Below, piece by piece: positions 28,107-42,478 of a stretch of 64,000 nucleotides of DNA; position 1 is the first letter of the stretch; every line of letters begins with the position of its first letter. The notes under the pieces were generated by a model, which did no database searches, had not been told where the DNA came from, and was given only the letters and a program-made list of their open reading frames with translations. Source of the stretch: Effrenium voratum (Eukaryota > Sar > Dinophyceae > Suessiales > Symbiodiniaceae); NCBI GenBank assembly GCA_963377175.1, contig CAUJNA010003239.1, forward strand, positions 110,001 to 174,000, in the 5' to 3' direction. The position numbers were made by a program, and so were the translations under genes.

Positions 28107-28749
28107 TGGACCAACCGACTCGGTTCTCGGGCGTCCCCGTTCACGCAGGCGGGCTCGGAGATGGGCAACTCACAGGAGGCGCCTCCGGATTTCCGGATTG
28201 AAACAAGCTGAGCCGCAAAGCCCCTAGGGACATGTCCAGGAATATGTCCATGTCGGGTATGTGCTTGGTAATCATGATTCTAACACACAAGTTTCCCATG
28301 GATTTGATCCCCCCAAGCAGGCTACAACCATTGTTATTGCTAACCCTGTACTAAGTACACTGCCCCTTTCAGCAGAACTGGACGTGGGTGTTCCAATCGG
28401 TGAGTGTCAAGAGTGGCCTTTACAAAAGGTGCCCTTTACACATGATCACACTATGGCTTGCCCTGCAGCGAAACCCGGCTAGGCATGTCACAAGCATGTA
28501 CCAAAAACATATTTGACCTGCAAATAATTGGAGAGGACTCCGCTTGAATACTGCCAGGGTCTACAAAGTTCCACGCACTGTGAAATTTAATGGAAAACCT
28601 ACACAAACAAGAGTATCTCTTAGCCCGATGGATGACGTTGGAAAGGAAAGTTGCAAGCAAAAAAGCATGGCTAGACGTTGGTGGCTCTTTCCGCACGCGG
28701 GCGCTGATGAATCCCCCGCATTCAATCCGTCTCCCCAGCGCCCAGTGGC

Positions 28750-28821
28750 CTCCCCAACCGTAGAAGCACTCGCAGGTGTCGGGTAGCACGCAAGTGCCTT
28801 GCCTGACGCAGGTACATGAGG
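28750..28821 (-). CDS. EGF-like exon
   Basis: This 72-bp exon (acceptor TTTCTCCAG, GC donor after GGGGAG) reads SCTCVRQGTCVLPDTCECFY, then GWGG. It is a near-complete EGF-like core. Its 5' phase (two bases, CC) matches the single base left by the upstream exon at 31142-31204 if that exon uses the GC donor GGAA/GCCAAG; the join then reads CIPGPGTSCTCVRQGTC. Confidence 0.6.
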
Positions 28822-29207
28822 CTGGAGAAAGAGTTACGCAGCTACTTGGTTCCTTGTGTTTGAGAATTTGTGGTCCTGAGATAGCATCAACAAGGCATGC
28901 AGGGTCAATTTAAGTGGCAACTGCCACATGGTCGATTTCCACTGAAGCCAGAATCAACACAGCATGTAGAAAGTGATTGCAGTGCCTACAAACCTTGTCG
29001 TCAGAATTCTAAGGCAAGAGACAAGACGAATCCCTGATTATATATATATATGGTACCCCCCCCCCCCAGAATACTCAGGTTTTCGGTCAAACATTGACAT
29101 GGTTGCTGTAAAAATGCATGCGAAATGCACTGTTCAGCTTCTAAAAATGATGCTCAAAAATGCACTCTTTTTAAGACCCAAATTACAGCATCAGTACTTA
29201 GTGCAGT

Positions 29208-29640
29208 CCAGGATGTGCTAGCATGTGCTAGCATATCCTGGATTGAAGATCCAAGATTGAAGAGTATCTGACAACTCTTGCTGAGATTCTTCAAATCTAT
29301 ACTTGGGAGAATCCAGGATGTGCCAGCACGTGTTAGCACGTCCTGGATTAAAGATTGAAGATTGAAGAATATTTCGCAACTCTTTCTGGGATTCTTCAAT
29401 CTTCAACCTTCAATCCAGGATGTGCTAGCACGTCCAGAACATATCAGCTTGCCCTAAGTATGGATTTGAATTCCAGACAAGCTTTCTGTTAATCTTCAAT
29501 ATTTAATCACTTTAACCTTCAATCCAGGATGTGCTAGCACGTGCTAGCACATCTTTGATTGCCCCAAGCACATATTTGAAGAATCCCAGAAAGAGTTGTC
29601 AAAGAATCTTCACTCGTCAATCTTCAACCCAAGATGTGAA
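29208..29640. repeat. Palindromic repeat cluster
   Basis: Several imperfect copies of TCCAGGATGTGCTAGCA and its complement, with GTGCTAGCAC centres, alternate with AAGATTGAAGA-type units. The spacing is about 100 bp. The palindromic centres are around 29215, 29320, 29420 and 29535. There is no coding support. Confidence 0.7.
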
Positions 29641-31141
29641 AGCAGATCCTGATTGCCCAAGTATGGCATCTAAAAAGGCGGACAAGCAGAGCACTTTTCA
29701 AGAGTCCGATCGTGGGCACCGCCTGCATTTTGCCAAAAAGGCAAACATGTGTTTGAACTGTTTACGGCTTTTGTGGGACTTGAGGGCTGGCCAGGATGGA
29801 CGGTTCTCAAAAAACAAAATCTGGAGATCTTCAATCTTCAATGCAGGTGGAAAAAGTCTAGCAAAATTGTCAAGCTTTTTGAGGGCCAGGATTGAGGATG
29901 CTCTAAAACGATGTCTGTGGAATCTTGAACAGTTGGCCTTCGATCCAGGGCAACATGAGCTGAGCGAATGCTGAAAAAACCACGCTTTACTGCATTTAAT
30001 GCCAAGAATAAGATCTATGTGTGCAAACACTTTTCTGTTGTTGATTTGGCTCAGTTCTTGCTTGGTTAAAACGACATAAGTTAGATAAGGACAATAACCC
30101 TTACGAAAGTTGTCTTGATTTCAGTTTTAATTGGCCATGACAATGGCTGCGTTCTCCAATTGACTTTTGAATCGCACCAAAAATGCAACCGGTTAAAGTT
30201 GAGTTTGGCTTGAACTCGAAAGCATTTTAGCTTTCAAATTCTTCCTATACTTGAATTTCAATAGTTGTTCTTGACAGTGGCTGAATCGTATTAGACAAGT
30301 AACGCACAACTGAGATAGCTGCTTTGCAAGTTTGGTTTACATACACTTAGTTAGGATGTTTATGGACTTATGTACAAAAAAACGAACTAACATGTAAGTA
30401 CAACTGCGCAAGGACATGAAGCACTGTTATTTTGTATTGGATGTCAGTTGCAAGTAGGATTGAGTTCCTTTCCCCCAAGTGGATGATTTGCCAAGAATAG
30501 AAGTAATAAACCCAAACAGCTTTACAGGCACGATGAAGCTGCCAAAGCATGCTTTGCGTACTACTCTTGTGCTGAAAGTTGTGCTTTTTGAGCTGGAGCT
30601 GCCAAAGTGCACTTCGCAGACTCCAACGTCACTTTTAGTGCACCTCGCGTTCGAGCTGTTTAACTAGGAGCTCCTTTTGAACGTTGAACTAAACTTCTGC
30701 TTGGTTTGACTTTGCATGGAGTTGCACGTCCTATCAGCTCAGTTCAGAGTCCAACCAGTCATCCCCCAGTCTGGCCAAACTTGAGTTCTGGACAAAAACG
30801 TGAGTATTTCAAGGGGGGGAATACATATATATATATATATATATTATAAACTTCAGCGTAGCTGTACCAATCAAACAAATTGTGCGAACATGGTTCAGTT
30901 CTGTACTTAGAGAGGAACTTCCGTGATCTGGTGTGGCCTGAAGCAGATTCACATGAACAAGCAAGCTGCTCTTTGCAAGCAATCAGGCGGGAAGAACAAC
31001 AAGTTGGCAGGAACAACTCTACTGCAACTGATGGGGCAAGAGGATTTTTTTTGTCCTCCTACCGACATGGGTGGCCCAATTTACCTCTGGAATGACATTG
31101 GTCGCGTTTTGCAACACCTCCATGGTTAAGCGGCGCTTGGC
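29641..31141. other. No supported gene; TA microsatellite
   Basis: AT-rich sequence with a (TA)n tract at about 30826-30845 and short frames without motifs. It is probably intronic, since EGF-like exons lie on both sides on the same strand. Confidence 0.4.
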
Positions 31142-32246
<1,105 letters not shown>

Positions 32247-33841
32247 TCAACCCACACACCCCTGTCACCACCGGTCTTTTCCATTTTGCCAGCTTCTCCT
32301 TCCATTGGCCCACGTCCTCTGATCCTTGACAGCACCGGTAAAGCACATCTCCCTCCGTTCGATGCCCTGCTGCTGGATCCATTGGCTCCATGGGCCTTTC
32401 GGCGCCCTCCTTCGATGGCGAGGGCGACTGACCTTCGAGGGCGAGGTACTCAGCGACCGTGCAGCTTCGCCTGACGAAAGGAAGCCTGTTCTGGACACGG
32501 TCGGAGCCAAGCTTGGGAGTTACCAGTTGTTCATATCGTGGCAAGCTTGATCATTCTCAAGTCGTGCAAAAGGCGCAAGAATGGTACCCAGGGGACCACG
32601 CCAACAGGCTCCGCGCTTCTGAAATGGACTGACCGAGGGCGCCCTATATGAATATCCGACCATATGATCTCAATACCGAAGTAGCACCCAAAACCGATAG
32701 CCATCAGCATGCTTTCCCAAAACCGTTCAATACCCAGAAATATTGTCCATTGCTCAAATTCAAATGCCCCCCGCTGACTAAACAACACCATTGAAACACC
32801 CACTGTACAGGGGCAACAAGGTGACGGTCGCAAAACCTCCGGACCCCTGAACAGCATTGTACGTGACATATGAGCCTGGAACCTCTGCAGTTTAATGGTT
32901 ACGCATCTAAATCACGTTTCACTCGATTTGCATTCATCCCATGAAAGTCTTCTCTGGACTATCTCGAGGCCGGAGCATCTGAAATCTGGTACCAAAAGAG
33001 GCCCTCATAAGAAGCGCACACAGCTCCCAAGCCAGAAAGGAAGCGGATGGTGAGCTGCGCTGTGTCTTCTCCCCCTCGCCCCCACTCAGATTACGAAAGA
33101 ACTCCCCAAGAAAGGCCCTGGCCCAATCCCAATGGGGCTGATTAAAAGGCCACTATTTCGGGCCTAATGTACACTGTTACCATTGAGTGTCAAAACTGTA
33201 AAACATGTGGCATCACAAAGAGTGGGTATAAATGTTCAAATGGGGCGATGATCCTGTTCCGCTTTGTTCGCCTCAATCGTTGCAACCCTATGATGCTCCT
33301 ATGGTTGCAAGTCTTACCACTGCAAGAAACTCGATTCTGGTATGACCAATACAGACAAAGGCTTCGTTGGACAAATTGCATGTTCTCCATATGTAAATAC
33401 GGGTGTGACTGACCATTCCAGATAGTCACAAGTCTAGATAGTTGTCATGTCAAACCTGAACATTAGGTAAAGTCCATACTGGTCTGATCATATACTATTA
33501 CATTAGTGGTCATATGTTGTTCAAGCGTCATCATAGCGTCAGCGCATGCCTATTAAGCGACTGGTATATCACAAGTATGCGAAAACGGTTTCTCTTTGTT
33601 TACGAGGCACAAAAGCCATTTGTGGCTGTCATGTGGTGTGCCCAAAACTGGCCCGCCTTTGCAGGGTGTGACGAACCAACCATATTGTAAAGCAAATTCC
33701 CGTTCTCGGAAATCGGAAAGACCGCAGTGCCTGGCAGAGCCATGCCCTATCCCCTACAATGGATCTGCAGTGGTTGATCCAAACTCATTTCAGTTGGAAC
33801 ATAGTGTCTTCAAGGGTCCTTCCCTTTCCACACCAGCTATG

Positions 33842-33950
33842 GGGACCACTTGGATGTGGGTCAAAACCAGGGCAACCCCAAAATGGGTTGCCCTAGGTAA
33901 ATCATGACTAAAACCTGCGGTCCATATCCAAGGCGGTGTTACTCTGACCC
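33842..33950. mobile_element. MITE-like element, family B
   Basis: It begins TGTGGGTCAAAACC, contains AAAATGGGTTGCCCT and AAAACCTGCGGTCC, and ends near CTGACCCAATC. The same internal motifs recur at 62970-63075. Confidence 0.5.
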
Positions 33951-34046
33951 AATCAGCCACGTATGAACTTTGGCCGTGTTCCCAAGAAAATTCCATGGGC
34001 CTTGGCACTAATACCAGGCTGGGCCTATGCTCCCATGGTTGCAAGT

Positions 34047-34180
34047 CTTATGGCCATGGGTCAAAATCCCGTACCCCCAGTGAACATCCGATTCAATCCG
34101 ACCACCAAAATCCCGACTAAAATGGGTGCTAAAAATTCACCAATCCGAAACCAACACGGGATCCCCTACGGTTTTGACCT
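34047..34180. mobile_element. MITE-like element, family A
   Basis: The left end is ATGGCCATGGGTCAAAATCC, the core GTACCCCCAGTGAACATCC, and the right end GGTTTTGACC. It stops about 7 bp from the donor of the exon at 34187-34357. Confidence 0.65.
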
Positions 34181-34186
34181 TCTCAC

Positions 34187-34357
34187 ATGCGACGCGGCCG
34201 AAGGCTCCTGCCGCAGCTCCGTGGTGGCCTCCTCCACGAAGGGCGCCGCCTGCGCCTGCGCCGCGCCGCGCCGCGCCGCGGCCGCCGCCTGCAGCGCCGC
34301 CTCCCCGGAGCGCACCGCCGCGGCCACCGCGGCCTCGTCCTCCAAAAAGGCCTTGAC
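34187..34357 (-). CDS. Ala-rich helical exon, unknown protein
   Basis: This 171-bp, 57-codon exon has an acceptor GTCTCAG and a donor GTGAGA, phase 0 at both ends. It reads VKAFLEDEAAVAAAVRSGEA, then many Ala, then PFVEEATTELRQEPSAASH. Third positions are almost entirely G or C. It is predicted to be helical; no family is recognised. Confidence 0.5.
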
Positions 34358-35424
34358 CTGAGACGCACGAGACAGAATTATGAAGAGTGCCCTTTGTTCA
34401 GGAATACATGTCAATGTGTGTATGCACACATATATATATATATATATATGTGCTACTTCCTCAAACATATGTGCTTGCTTCTGGAAACAAAGATCTTTGC
34501 GGTGGCTGCACCCGTGGAATTCGCACAAGTGAGAAAGCAACATCCTCCCGGAAATCTTGAGTCAATGGCCAAAGTATTCCAAAGTTCTTGCTCGTTGTCC
34601 CAAAAACTCCGATATGCCCACACATCGATTTGTTCCAATACTCAGATAAACTTCCTGGCGCGATGTGGAAATGCATAGCGGACTCGCGCCGATTCTGCTC
34701 CGGCCTGCTTGTGGCCTTTTCACATTGAGGTGGCAATTATGCAGGCCGCCTAAATGGACCGGAATGTGTCAAAGCAACCTGGACCGGTTTTGAGTCCGAG
34801 TCAAACAGAAAACCACCTGGCGGCAACCACCTGGCGGCAACCATATTGGGGGTCGAAAGGTGTGGTGTCCTGGCTTGACGTATTGAAATCAATGTAACAA
34901 GTGAGCATGTCAGACTATGCCAAGATTATGTTCACTCCCGGACATGTGATAATCATATCATGAGAAATTGTACCATTTATGTTTCACGCTGCCTGATGAG
35001 ATGTCTATTGCAGCTGATGCTGCTTGTACGAGTCGCTTGACGTTCAACTAATTCATAACTCATGAGTACAAAAGGGTGGAACAAGTGAAATACGGTTGAA
35101 GCTTGCGCTTTGCGCAGGTGATGGGCAGGGGTCCTTTAACAGAAACACGGGAACATGCCTCATGGTCGTCTAGACAAATTGCCACAGGGTTGCATAAGCA
35201 CAAGCGTCTTGGTAAAGGCGTTCCGCTTCAATGGCTCACGAGCAATGCCAGAAAAGATCCGCGCCGAGACATCTACCGTCCAATGGCAACCACGGCACTG
35301 TTTCCAAATGATTTTCTATCCGGAGAAACGCCGTGTTCAGGACGTCACATGGTGTTCAGCCTGACTTCGCACATGTACTGCTCGCTGTTTGGCCCCGCTC
35401 GAACTACCACATCTTTTGGATTAC

Positions 35425-35865
35425 CATCAAGGCTAGGACTCGTTTGCCTGCCTCGCCCATGGCATAGTCCATGACTGAGGCATTGTCGTCGCGGGTGGTC
35501 ATTGTGAGGTCCGCGCGGCGGCTGACCAAGTACTTGACCACCTCTCGGATTGCGGAAGGAGAAAGCGGCAACGCAGCCCACCACGTGCGAGGGAGAAAAG
35601 CACGAAAGGTTGGGACTTTGGAGAGGCTTGCGTAAGACTCCCCTTGCAAAGGGCCAGGTCGGCTTTGGGGCCCGCCTTCCATTCTCACCCGGGTCTTGGC
35701 CCAATGCGCGTGGCCCGGCCCCCACACCCCCACCTCCAGGTGGTTTGCTGCGGCGGCTTCGATCACCGCGGTGGCTCCGGCCCCGCTCGGGCCGTCGATC
35801 TCGGGCTCGTTCACATCGATGTGGCCGCCCTCAATGAGGTACTTCACGTCTGCCAGGCGGCCCAT
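35425..35865 (-). CDS. Ankyrin-repeat exons
   Basis: Exon 35734-35865 (acceptor GCTCAG) reads MGRLADVKYLIEGGHIDVNE, then AGATAVIEAAAANHLE. Exon 35425-35541 reads VVKYLVSRRADLTMTTRDDN, then ASVMDYAMGEAGKRVLAL. Joined in phase 0 they give NHLEVVKYLVSRRADL, a clear ankyrin-repeat boundary. The 192-bp GT-AG intron is flanked on both sides by (G)AG/GTGG, a direct repeat. Ankyrin repeats mediate protein contacts. The 5' and 3' exons were not joined with certainty; candidates lie at 36135-36485. Confidence 0.75.
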
Positions 35866-36134
35866 CTGAGCGACGTGCGGTTATTTGTGTTTGGCAACTG
35901 GGGCAACCAGCAGTTTTAACTGCTTGCTTGCACCGGCAACACGCTTCCAAAGAGCATTTGACGATGTAGACTACTTGAAAATGCAGAAATCCCTACGGAT
36001 GTCTTTGCTGTGTGCGGGGCTATCTGACATCTTCCGCAATAGGTGTTTCTTCTGAGCAACCTTGCAATTGAGCTCCGCTTGAAAGGCTCCAAAACAATCG
36101 TGCACTTTTGCCTCGAAAGAACCGGCAACGGCCG

Positions 36135-36485
36135 AACAGCCAAGCGCTTGGCCTCACAGGCGGTCTTCAGATCCATCTTGGCCGTCTCCTTCACCATGCG
36201 CACCACTTCGGGGAACTCCATTCCGGGCCACGTGCTTCACCATGCGCTCGCGTGGCTGTCGGAAAGGGCGAATGACACATGCGCAAACCTGGATGAGTCT
36301 TCATGACCAAGGAGCACGCAAAGGGAGCAAGCAACTTCACTTTTGAACAAGTAGCGTCGTCTCTCGTGTGCTGCTTGGGTGCACCCGGTTGCATTGCATA
36401 GCCGAACAGGGCTGCGGGCGTCCACCAGTCGCTCTCACGCTGCTTGAATCGCCACAGCGCGCCGGCGCGGTCAGGCACCCAGAGG
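36135..36485 (-). CDS. Two probable exons upstream of the ankyrin exons
   Basis: About 36395-36485 reads VPDRAGALWRFKQRESDWWT, then PAALFGYAM. About 36135-36220 reads EFPEVVRMVKETAKMDLKTA, then CEAKRLAVRP. Both have strong G/C third-position bias and no recognised domain. They may belong to the ankyrin gene because of strand and spacing; borders are approximate. Confidence 0.4.
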
Positions 36486-38370
36486 CTAATTTCTGTTGAC
36501 TCATTCAGATGGACTAGAAGTCAACTACTAGTGTTCAGTGAATTGTTAGTAAATCTTCTTGTATTGTTGGTGTTCAGTAATTGTTAGTAGTGAATAGTGT
36601 TCAACTACAAATGGACTCAGTTCAGTTAGCAATCAGTGAATTGTTCATAATTACCCGTGATTTCCAACTGCTTAACATCCAGACCTGCAGATCTAAAGCT
36701 CGACTGTGGGCACCGAAACAGTTGCCGGTTGGGAACCACAAAGCAGTTCGCGTCCTAGTGTTTTGCCATTGACTCGTAGCAGCGAGTGCCGCTCGGCACT
36801 CGCTGCGCAGCGACACGCCCCGTGTCGCTGGAGGAAGCCGGAACAAACTGCCATCAGAACCCGGAATCATAAACCAAACATCAAGCTGCCGCCGAAAGCC
36901 TGGCCAATCCCACCCCGCCTGGCTCGCAGGAGCAGCAGCCGCCTTGCCAGGTGAGTGCGATCCGCCGGCGACACAAGCAACTGAAGCGTTTATGTCCAAT
37001 ATATATATATATATATGCACGTATATATATGAGATGGATGTCTATCGGAGCAAGTGATTGATTTACACAGACACACATATTGCAAGTCTCGAAGGGGTTG
37101 CTTGTGGCAATTGACCAACGTGAAGGGTGCCTGGATGCTTGATTCCTCATCTGGCCTCATTGCTTCATGTTCATGTTCGCTAAATACCCTGGAACCATTT
37201 CCCCCTCGGCGATCCATGGACCCCCATCTACCCCCAAACGCCTTGGACAGAAGCCAAATAGTCAAAGCTCGCCGCACTTGGACAGAAGCCAAATAGTCAA
37301 AGCTCGCCGCAAGAGCCAATCCAAAGAGGTTGGAGCCAGCCTTCCAACATCTGCTTTCATGAGTAGGCTCGTTTACCCACCTGTGTGCTCGTCAAGTTTT
37401 GCCCAAACATCATGTTCGGCCCCGGGGAACGCCGCTGCCCGCCCAACCGGCCTTTGGCGGCGCGCGTCTCCTGCGCCGCTGCGACGCATGCTGGATCGAC
37501 TAACCCCTCATCAGCTGCGCGGTTTCGCAATCAAAGAGTGCCTTCCTGTGAGGCTCCTGAGTTTGGTTCTGCAATCAAGGCAACGTACAAAACTGCAGGC
37601 CTCAAACAGGTTTTGCTTTGTCACATCCTGTAGTGGATTCAACACCTGGGGCGGACTAGTCACGAAAGGCAAACCCTCCGATTGACTTCGGGGTGAGACA
37701 GCACTATCGCCATGGCATCAACCCCCCCAAGCCTCAAAAAGGGAAGTCACCTGCACAAGCTGCACGCGCAGTCAAAGGAGGCGCAAAAACATCAGGACCG
37801 TAGGGGAACCCCAAAAGCATGCACTCATAGCTTGCATTCCTCGGAACCGCGAGTTGCAGACGTGCGAGGCGGCACTCATACGGCTTCCCGTCGCAGAAAA
37901 TACTCAAATTCTGGTGCCGCTTCCCCACGTGCAAATTCAACAGACGGGACATCCAACACGGAGTCTGCTTGTTCACTGCATTTTGTCTCGACTTGGGGGC
38001 AACGCATGGGTGGAAGGACGCTCTGCAGGGCTAGCGGGCTAAAGGACCTCAATGCCAAACCCTGTCATGCTAGGCTGCCAAAGGCTACAGCAGCCAAGTC
38101 GCGTGTGCGGGCATCATATCACTCACAATATGACAACCGTCCAGCCACCTACAAAGAATATATGCATCATCTCTGAGAAGCTGCAAGTGTCTGATCAGTT
38201 TCATGATGTCTTGAAGAGACTCCAACGTGCACAGCTGGTCCCTGATCCACCACTCCTGGAGGCACTTCACCATGAATGGGAAGCAGGGCTCGTCATTATC
38301 CGTTTTACGAGTCTCGCACCTCAGCGGCTCCCTCAACTCTCCGAACCTCAAACCCGTTGCACTCAAGCAC

Positions 38371-38401
<31 letters not shown>

Positions 38402-38510
38402 AATATACCTACATATTTGTCACTGTGCATGTTATACACATAATATGCGCAGGCTGTTGGCCTAAGAGCATACATAAAGGCAGCGCGGCAGTGGCGAAGT
38501 GTCAGGGACA
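36486..38510. other. No firmly supported gene; TA tracts
   Basis: A minus frame near 36830-36940 (QAGWDWPGFRRQLDVWFMIP) may be an exon, but its borders are unclear. (TA)n tracts lie at about 36998-37015 and 38370-38400. A 28-bp direct repeat (GGACAGAAGCCAAATAGTCA... type) is tandem at about 37243-37310. Confidence 0.4.

Positions 38511-38511
<1 letters not shown>

Positions 38512-38565
<54 letters not shown>
38512..38565. repeat. CA microsatellite
   Basis: About 27 perfect CA units that run directly into copy 1 of the 223-bp repeat. Confidence 0.97.
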
Positions 38566-38567
<2 letters not shown>

Positions 38568-38783
38568 ATCTCGAGAGGCTGCTCTTGCAGACACGCGATT
38601 GTACTGAAAGGGCATGAAAAAATCAATCTGCAGTGCAAATTAGGTCACGAAAGGATGGCAGGTACGCCGGAATGGCCAATTCCGGTATCCCGTCTTGCTG
38701 CCTAGCTTTGTTAGACCAGGTCAGCAGCAAGACGCCTGGTCCCCCTGCTTAACGTCCGTGTTCCAGGACGGTTCACACACACA
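38561..38783. repeat. 223-bp dispersed repeat, copy 1
   Basis: It is apparently identical to 39506-39728 (offset 945 bp). It begins CACACTTATCTCGAGAGG and ends GTTCACACACACA. It contains the palindrome GGAATGGCCAATTCC. It has no coding support; the frames in it are repeated in both copies. Confidence 0.95.
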
Positions 38784-38804
38784 AGGCCCCGGCGGGGCGG
38801 ACAC

Positions 38805-39060
38805 GAACCACACAGAGGGAATTCCACCAGGGGGCCGCCAAAAACCCCGCGGCAACAGCAAAAGAATTTCAAGGACAAAAAACCGGGCGCACAAAACCAA
38901 GCAGAGGGAATTCCACCAGGGGACCTCCAAAAACCCCCGGCAACAGCAAAACATTTTCAAGGACGAAAAACCCGAGCGCACAAAACCAAACCGAGGGAAT
39001 TCCACCGGGGGACCGACAAAAAACCCCGCGGCAACGGAAAAAGGTTTCGCAAGGCGTCAA
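38805..39060. repeat. 89-bp tandem repeat, about three copies
   Basis: GAATTCCACC recurs at 38819, 38908 and 38997, exactly 89 bp apart, with about 85-90% similar units that end AACCAAR-CAGAGG. The period is not a multiple of three, so a repeat protein is unlikely. Confidence 0.85.
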
Positions 39061-39505
39061 TGGTGCAAATGCATGCGAGCACAAAGGGGTTCTCAGAGGT
39101 GCCTGTCAAGTGGCCTCATGAAAGTGCCTCATGTGGCTATGCCGATGAATCTGAACTTGAATCTGAACTGAACTCATCCGAGACGAAAGCTTCCATAAAC
39201 ACCACGAATTGCAGAGTTGGTGTATGACCAACTCGTCACTGGCGCATGAAGCTTAGGAACCTAAAACCTCGTGGGTGCAGCCTTGCTTCAAAGGCAGGCA
39301 GTGCAGGCAGTGCAACGCGCATGAAACCAGCAGAGCACCATTTGGGTGCGGAATACCTTAAGACCTCAAGCTGCAGCCTTGATCGTGGTCAAACGCGCTG
39401 AACGGCAGGTTGAATTTGAACGTATGAACGGTCTTCCCCTCGCAGGGGGCTCCCGCATGTGGCGAGTCCAGCCCACAGCGCCATGTCGGACAGGCCGTGG
39501 GTAAA

Positions 39506-39870
<365 letters not shown>

Positions 39871-40037
39871 CGGACGCACGCACCGCTAAATGTTTAAAAA
39901 GTAGGCTGAATCACTGAACGAGATGCATTTCAACACACGCGAGCAACAAGCAGCAGCCAGTAGCGAACCATCAGCAATAACAGCATTGTAAGAGCAACAG
40001 CGACAACCACATGCACACGCACGCAGGAAACACACAG

Positions 40038-40155
40038 CGAAGCAAGCAAGCAAGCAAGCCAGCAAGCCAGCAAGCCAGCAAGCTAGCAAGCCAGCAAGCC
40101 AGCCAGCTAGCCAGCCAGCCCAGCCAGCCAAACAAACGAACAAACAAACAAACGA
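40038..40155. repeat. CAAG/CCAG/CAAA tetranucleotide array
   Basis: Units drift from AAGC to CAGC to AACA. The unit type and drift resemble the arrays at 4684-4797 and 45027-45074. Confidence 0.9.
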
Positions 40156-40638
40156 GTAGCATTGCACAATGAACAAATGCAACATGATGTGCAGCCGCCA
40201 GCGGCGGCAGCAAAGTGCACACTTTGCTGGGTCGTTGTGCAACTTACAATCAGCAGCAGCTTCTCCAAAGCAACTACACCGCTTCCTGGCTGATGAAAGC
40301 CGTCTCTCAGTGAATCCATTGCGAGAAGTCGCTCCATGCCCAAAGCTCGGAGCCAGCTGCAACCCGTCAACGGCCAAGGCGCAGGTCGTATAGCGCCGTC
40401 AGCGACGGCAAGACCTACACGTCCGAACAGCTATGAGTTCTGGGGGGTAGCCAGTGCCCTTGGGTTTTTTTTGTCCAACGTCTTGAGCGGGCGGGTTCTT
40501 TTGCGTGAGCGTGAAGGGCCGATACATGAAGCGAAAAGGAATGCAAATCCAGAGCTGGACACACACCGTCCTTGTAATCACACGGCGCTCCATGTAAGAA
40601 TGAGGGAGCTTTAACCGGCGCCCCCAACGACCCCTCAC

Positions 40639-40719
40639 GGCCGTCATGGCCTCTGGATTCTGTTCAATGAAGCCATTTTCGATAGCTTCCGCGCAACACA
40701 TGCGCGTGAAGCAGTCGTC
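40639..40719 (-). CDS. Probable internal exon, unknown protein
   Basis: This 81-bp, 27-codon exon has an acceptor ATGTGCAG and a donor GTGAGG, phase 0. It reads DDCFTRMCCAEAIENGFIEQ, then NPEAMTA. No family is recognised. Confidence 0.4.
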
Positions 40720-41988
40720 CTGCACATGTAACGCATCGACAGTGGCCCGGGCTAAAGTGTCCTATGTCCAAATGGGGAATCGTCTGAGCAAACGCAAGAA
40801 CAAAGCAGTGAACAAAGGATTCGTCTGCACTGTGTCAGAGGACTCTATCAATCCAAGCTCTTGCAAAAGCCCGCTCGGCAACTCTGCCTTTCTCGCTTCC
40901 AAATCCCGTCCTTGGTGAGGTGGCAGCCATTCTCCGCTTCCACATCCTGTTACCCAGGCGCGCAAATTGCCATGGGCTCGGTGAGGATAGAATCTCAATT
41001 GGGGACCCTTTTGTGGGCATCGTGTGCATCATTTGCGTCCACCAATTTGGAGGGCTTTCCACATCAGCACACACCTCCATGGGTTCCATCTTGGCGTCAC
41101 ACTTGGTCATGTCTTGGCATCACCCTCTCCTGCATGGTGCAGGTCAGCGTCTGGTTACCACATTGTGGACCTAACAAACGCATCGCAACACAAATGCCGG
41201 AAAAAAATAAACGCGCCCAGGTCTGCAGAGCAGCACCCCGTCTTGGTGAATTCTGAGACATGCAGGGCTTACGCGGTCTGTCATGTTTGCCCCCATGTGT
41301 TCGAGGCACTGCATCTGGGCTGCTGTGCGCCCGGCCGGCATTTATGGCGTTGCCATGCACTCGGTCGTCTAAAATACCTCGTCAAGCTGGAAAGTGCAGG
41401 AGGCCCCAATGGCAACAATAAGATATGACTTGCCAAAGGTGTTGTTGCTTCTCAGCACCGGCTGTTGGAATGCTCTACATGGTGAAGGCGCAAATCAAAT
41501 TTCAGGGCCCACTGAAGGATAGGTCTGCAGCCGTAAACTGCAAGAACTTGTGTGCCTTTCGGAAAGTCTATGCAAGAGTAGAAACCTCAGCCTTCATAAC
41601 ATAGCAAATCCGCAGACTTTCTCCGGGGTATTGAGAGACCCCACGGAGGCAGTAACATCAAGTTTTAGCTCTTCCGCCGTCGCTGCCCACTTTATTGACA
41701 TCTTAAACGTGGTTTCCGCATTCTGCAGACACCACTTTAGACCTCAACAAACAAAGAACATGCAGCCCAATAATAAGCACGATCTCGAAAACCCGGACGC
41801 TAATCACCGTAAACATCCATGGTCAATTCATTGCAACGGGTCATAGGTGGCAATCTGCTAGCGCCCATCTTAGGCCGATGTGGGCCTGGGGCCCAGGCAC
41901 TGTTGGAGCGCGCCGGCGATCTCCAGCTTGGAGAGGTAGCATCTGGACTGCGCCTGAAATCCACGTCCCAACATGGCGCTTGGGCCAT

Positions 41989-42085
41989 GCCATGGGTCAA
42001 AACCCAAATCGTACCCCCAGTGAACATCTGATTCAATCCAACCACTAAAATAGGGTCTAAAATGGGTGGTGCACCTATCCCAAAA
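41989..42085. mobile_element. MITE-like element, family A, partial
   Basis: CCATGGGTCAAAACCC, the core GTACCCCCAGTGAACATC and the right part CCAAAATGGCCGTGG are present. The terminal repeats are eroded. Confidence 0.55.
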
Positions 42086-42177
42086 TGGCCGTGGAGTTTT
42101 TGAGGCCCAATGTGAGCATTGCCCTGGGCCTTTGCTTCCCAAACGGGAAGCGTTTGCAATGAGCGCCCGCGTCCGGC

Positions 42178-42252
42178 CTGGATGGTGCCAAAGGCACACC
42201 ACTGCCGCACCGGCGACAGCACGGCTTCGTCGTCCAGGCACCAGTACAGGGC
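42178..42252 (-). CDS. Probable internal exon, unknown protein
   Basis: This 75-bp, 25-codon exon has an acceptor TTTTGCAG and a GC donor, phase 0. It reads ALYWCLDDEAVLSPVRQWCA, then FGTIQ, with mostly G or C third positions. No family is recognised. Confidence 0.45.
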
Positions 42253-42417
42253 CTGCAAAAGGGGCGCCCACGGCGTTTTTCGCCGCAGGGAAGCCCGAAA
42301 GCGGCGTTTGACCACCGGCCATTCGCATACATCTCATGGCAGACACTTCTGGTAGATCGCGTTCCCATTTTCGGGGGCCTTTTGATTGGCTCTCCAATCC
42401 TGGCCCTCGCCTCCTCC

Positions 42418-42478
42418 CCGCAGAAGTACTCGCACTGCGCACTGTTCCTGTCGTAGACGTCCGGCTCGTTAGCACAGT
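42418..42478 (-). CDS. Cys-containing probable exon
   Basis: After a GCGCCCAG acceptor the frame reads CANEPDVYDRNSAQCEYFCG. The spacing C-x13-C-x3-C suggests a fragment of an extracellular Cys-rich domain. The 3' border is uncertain. Confidence 0.35.

Noticed and set aside
38695..39171. 158-codon plus frame over the 89-bp tandem repeat
   Set aside because: The period is not a multiple of three, so the repeat is read in different frames and does not encode a repeat protein.
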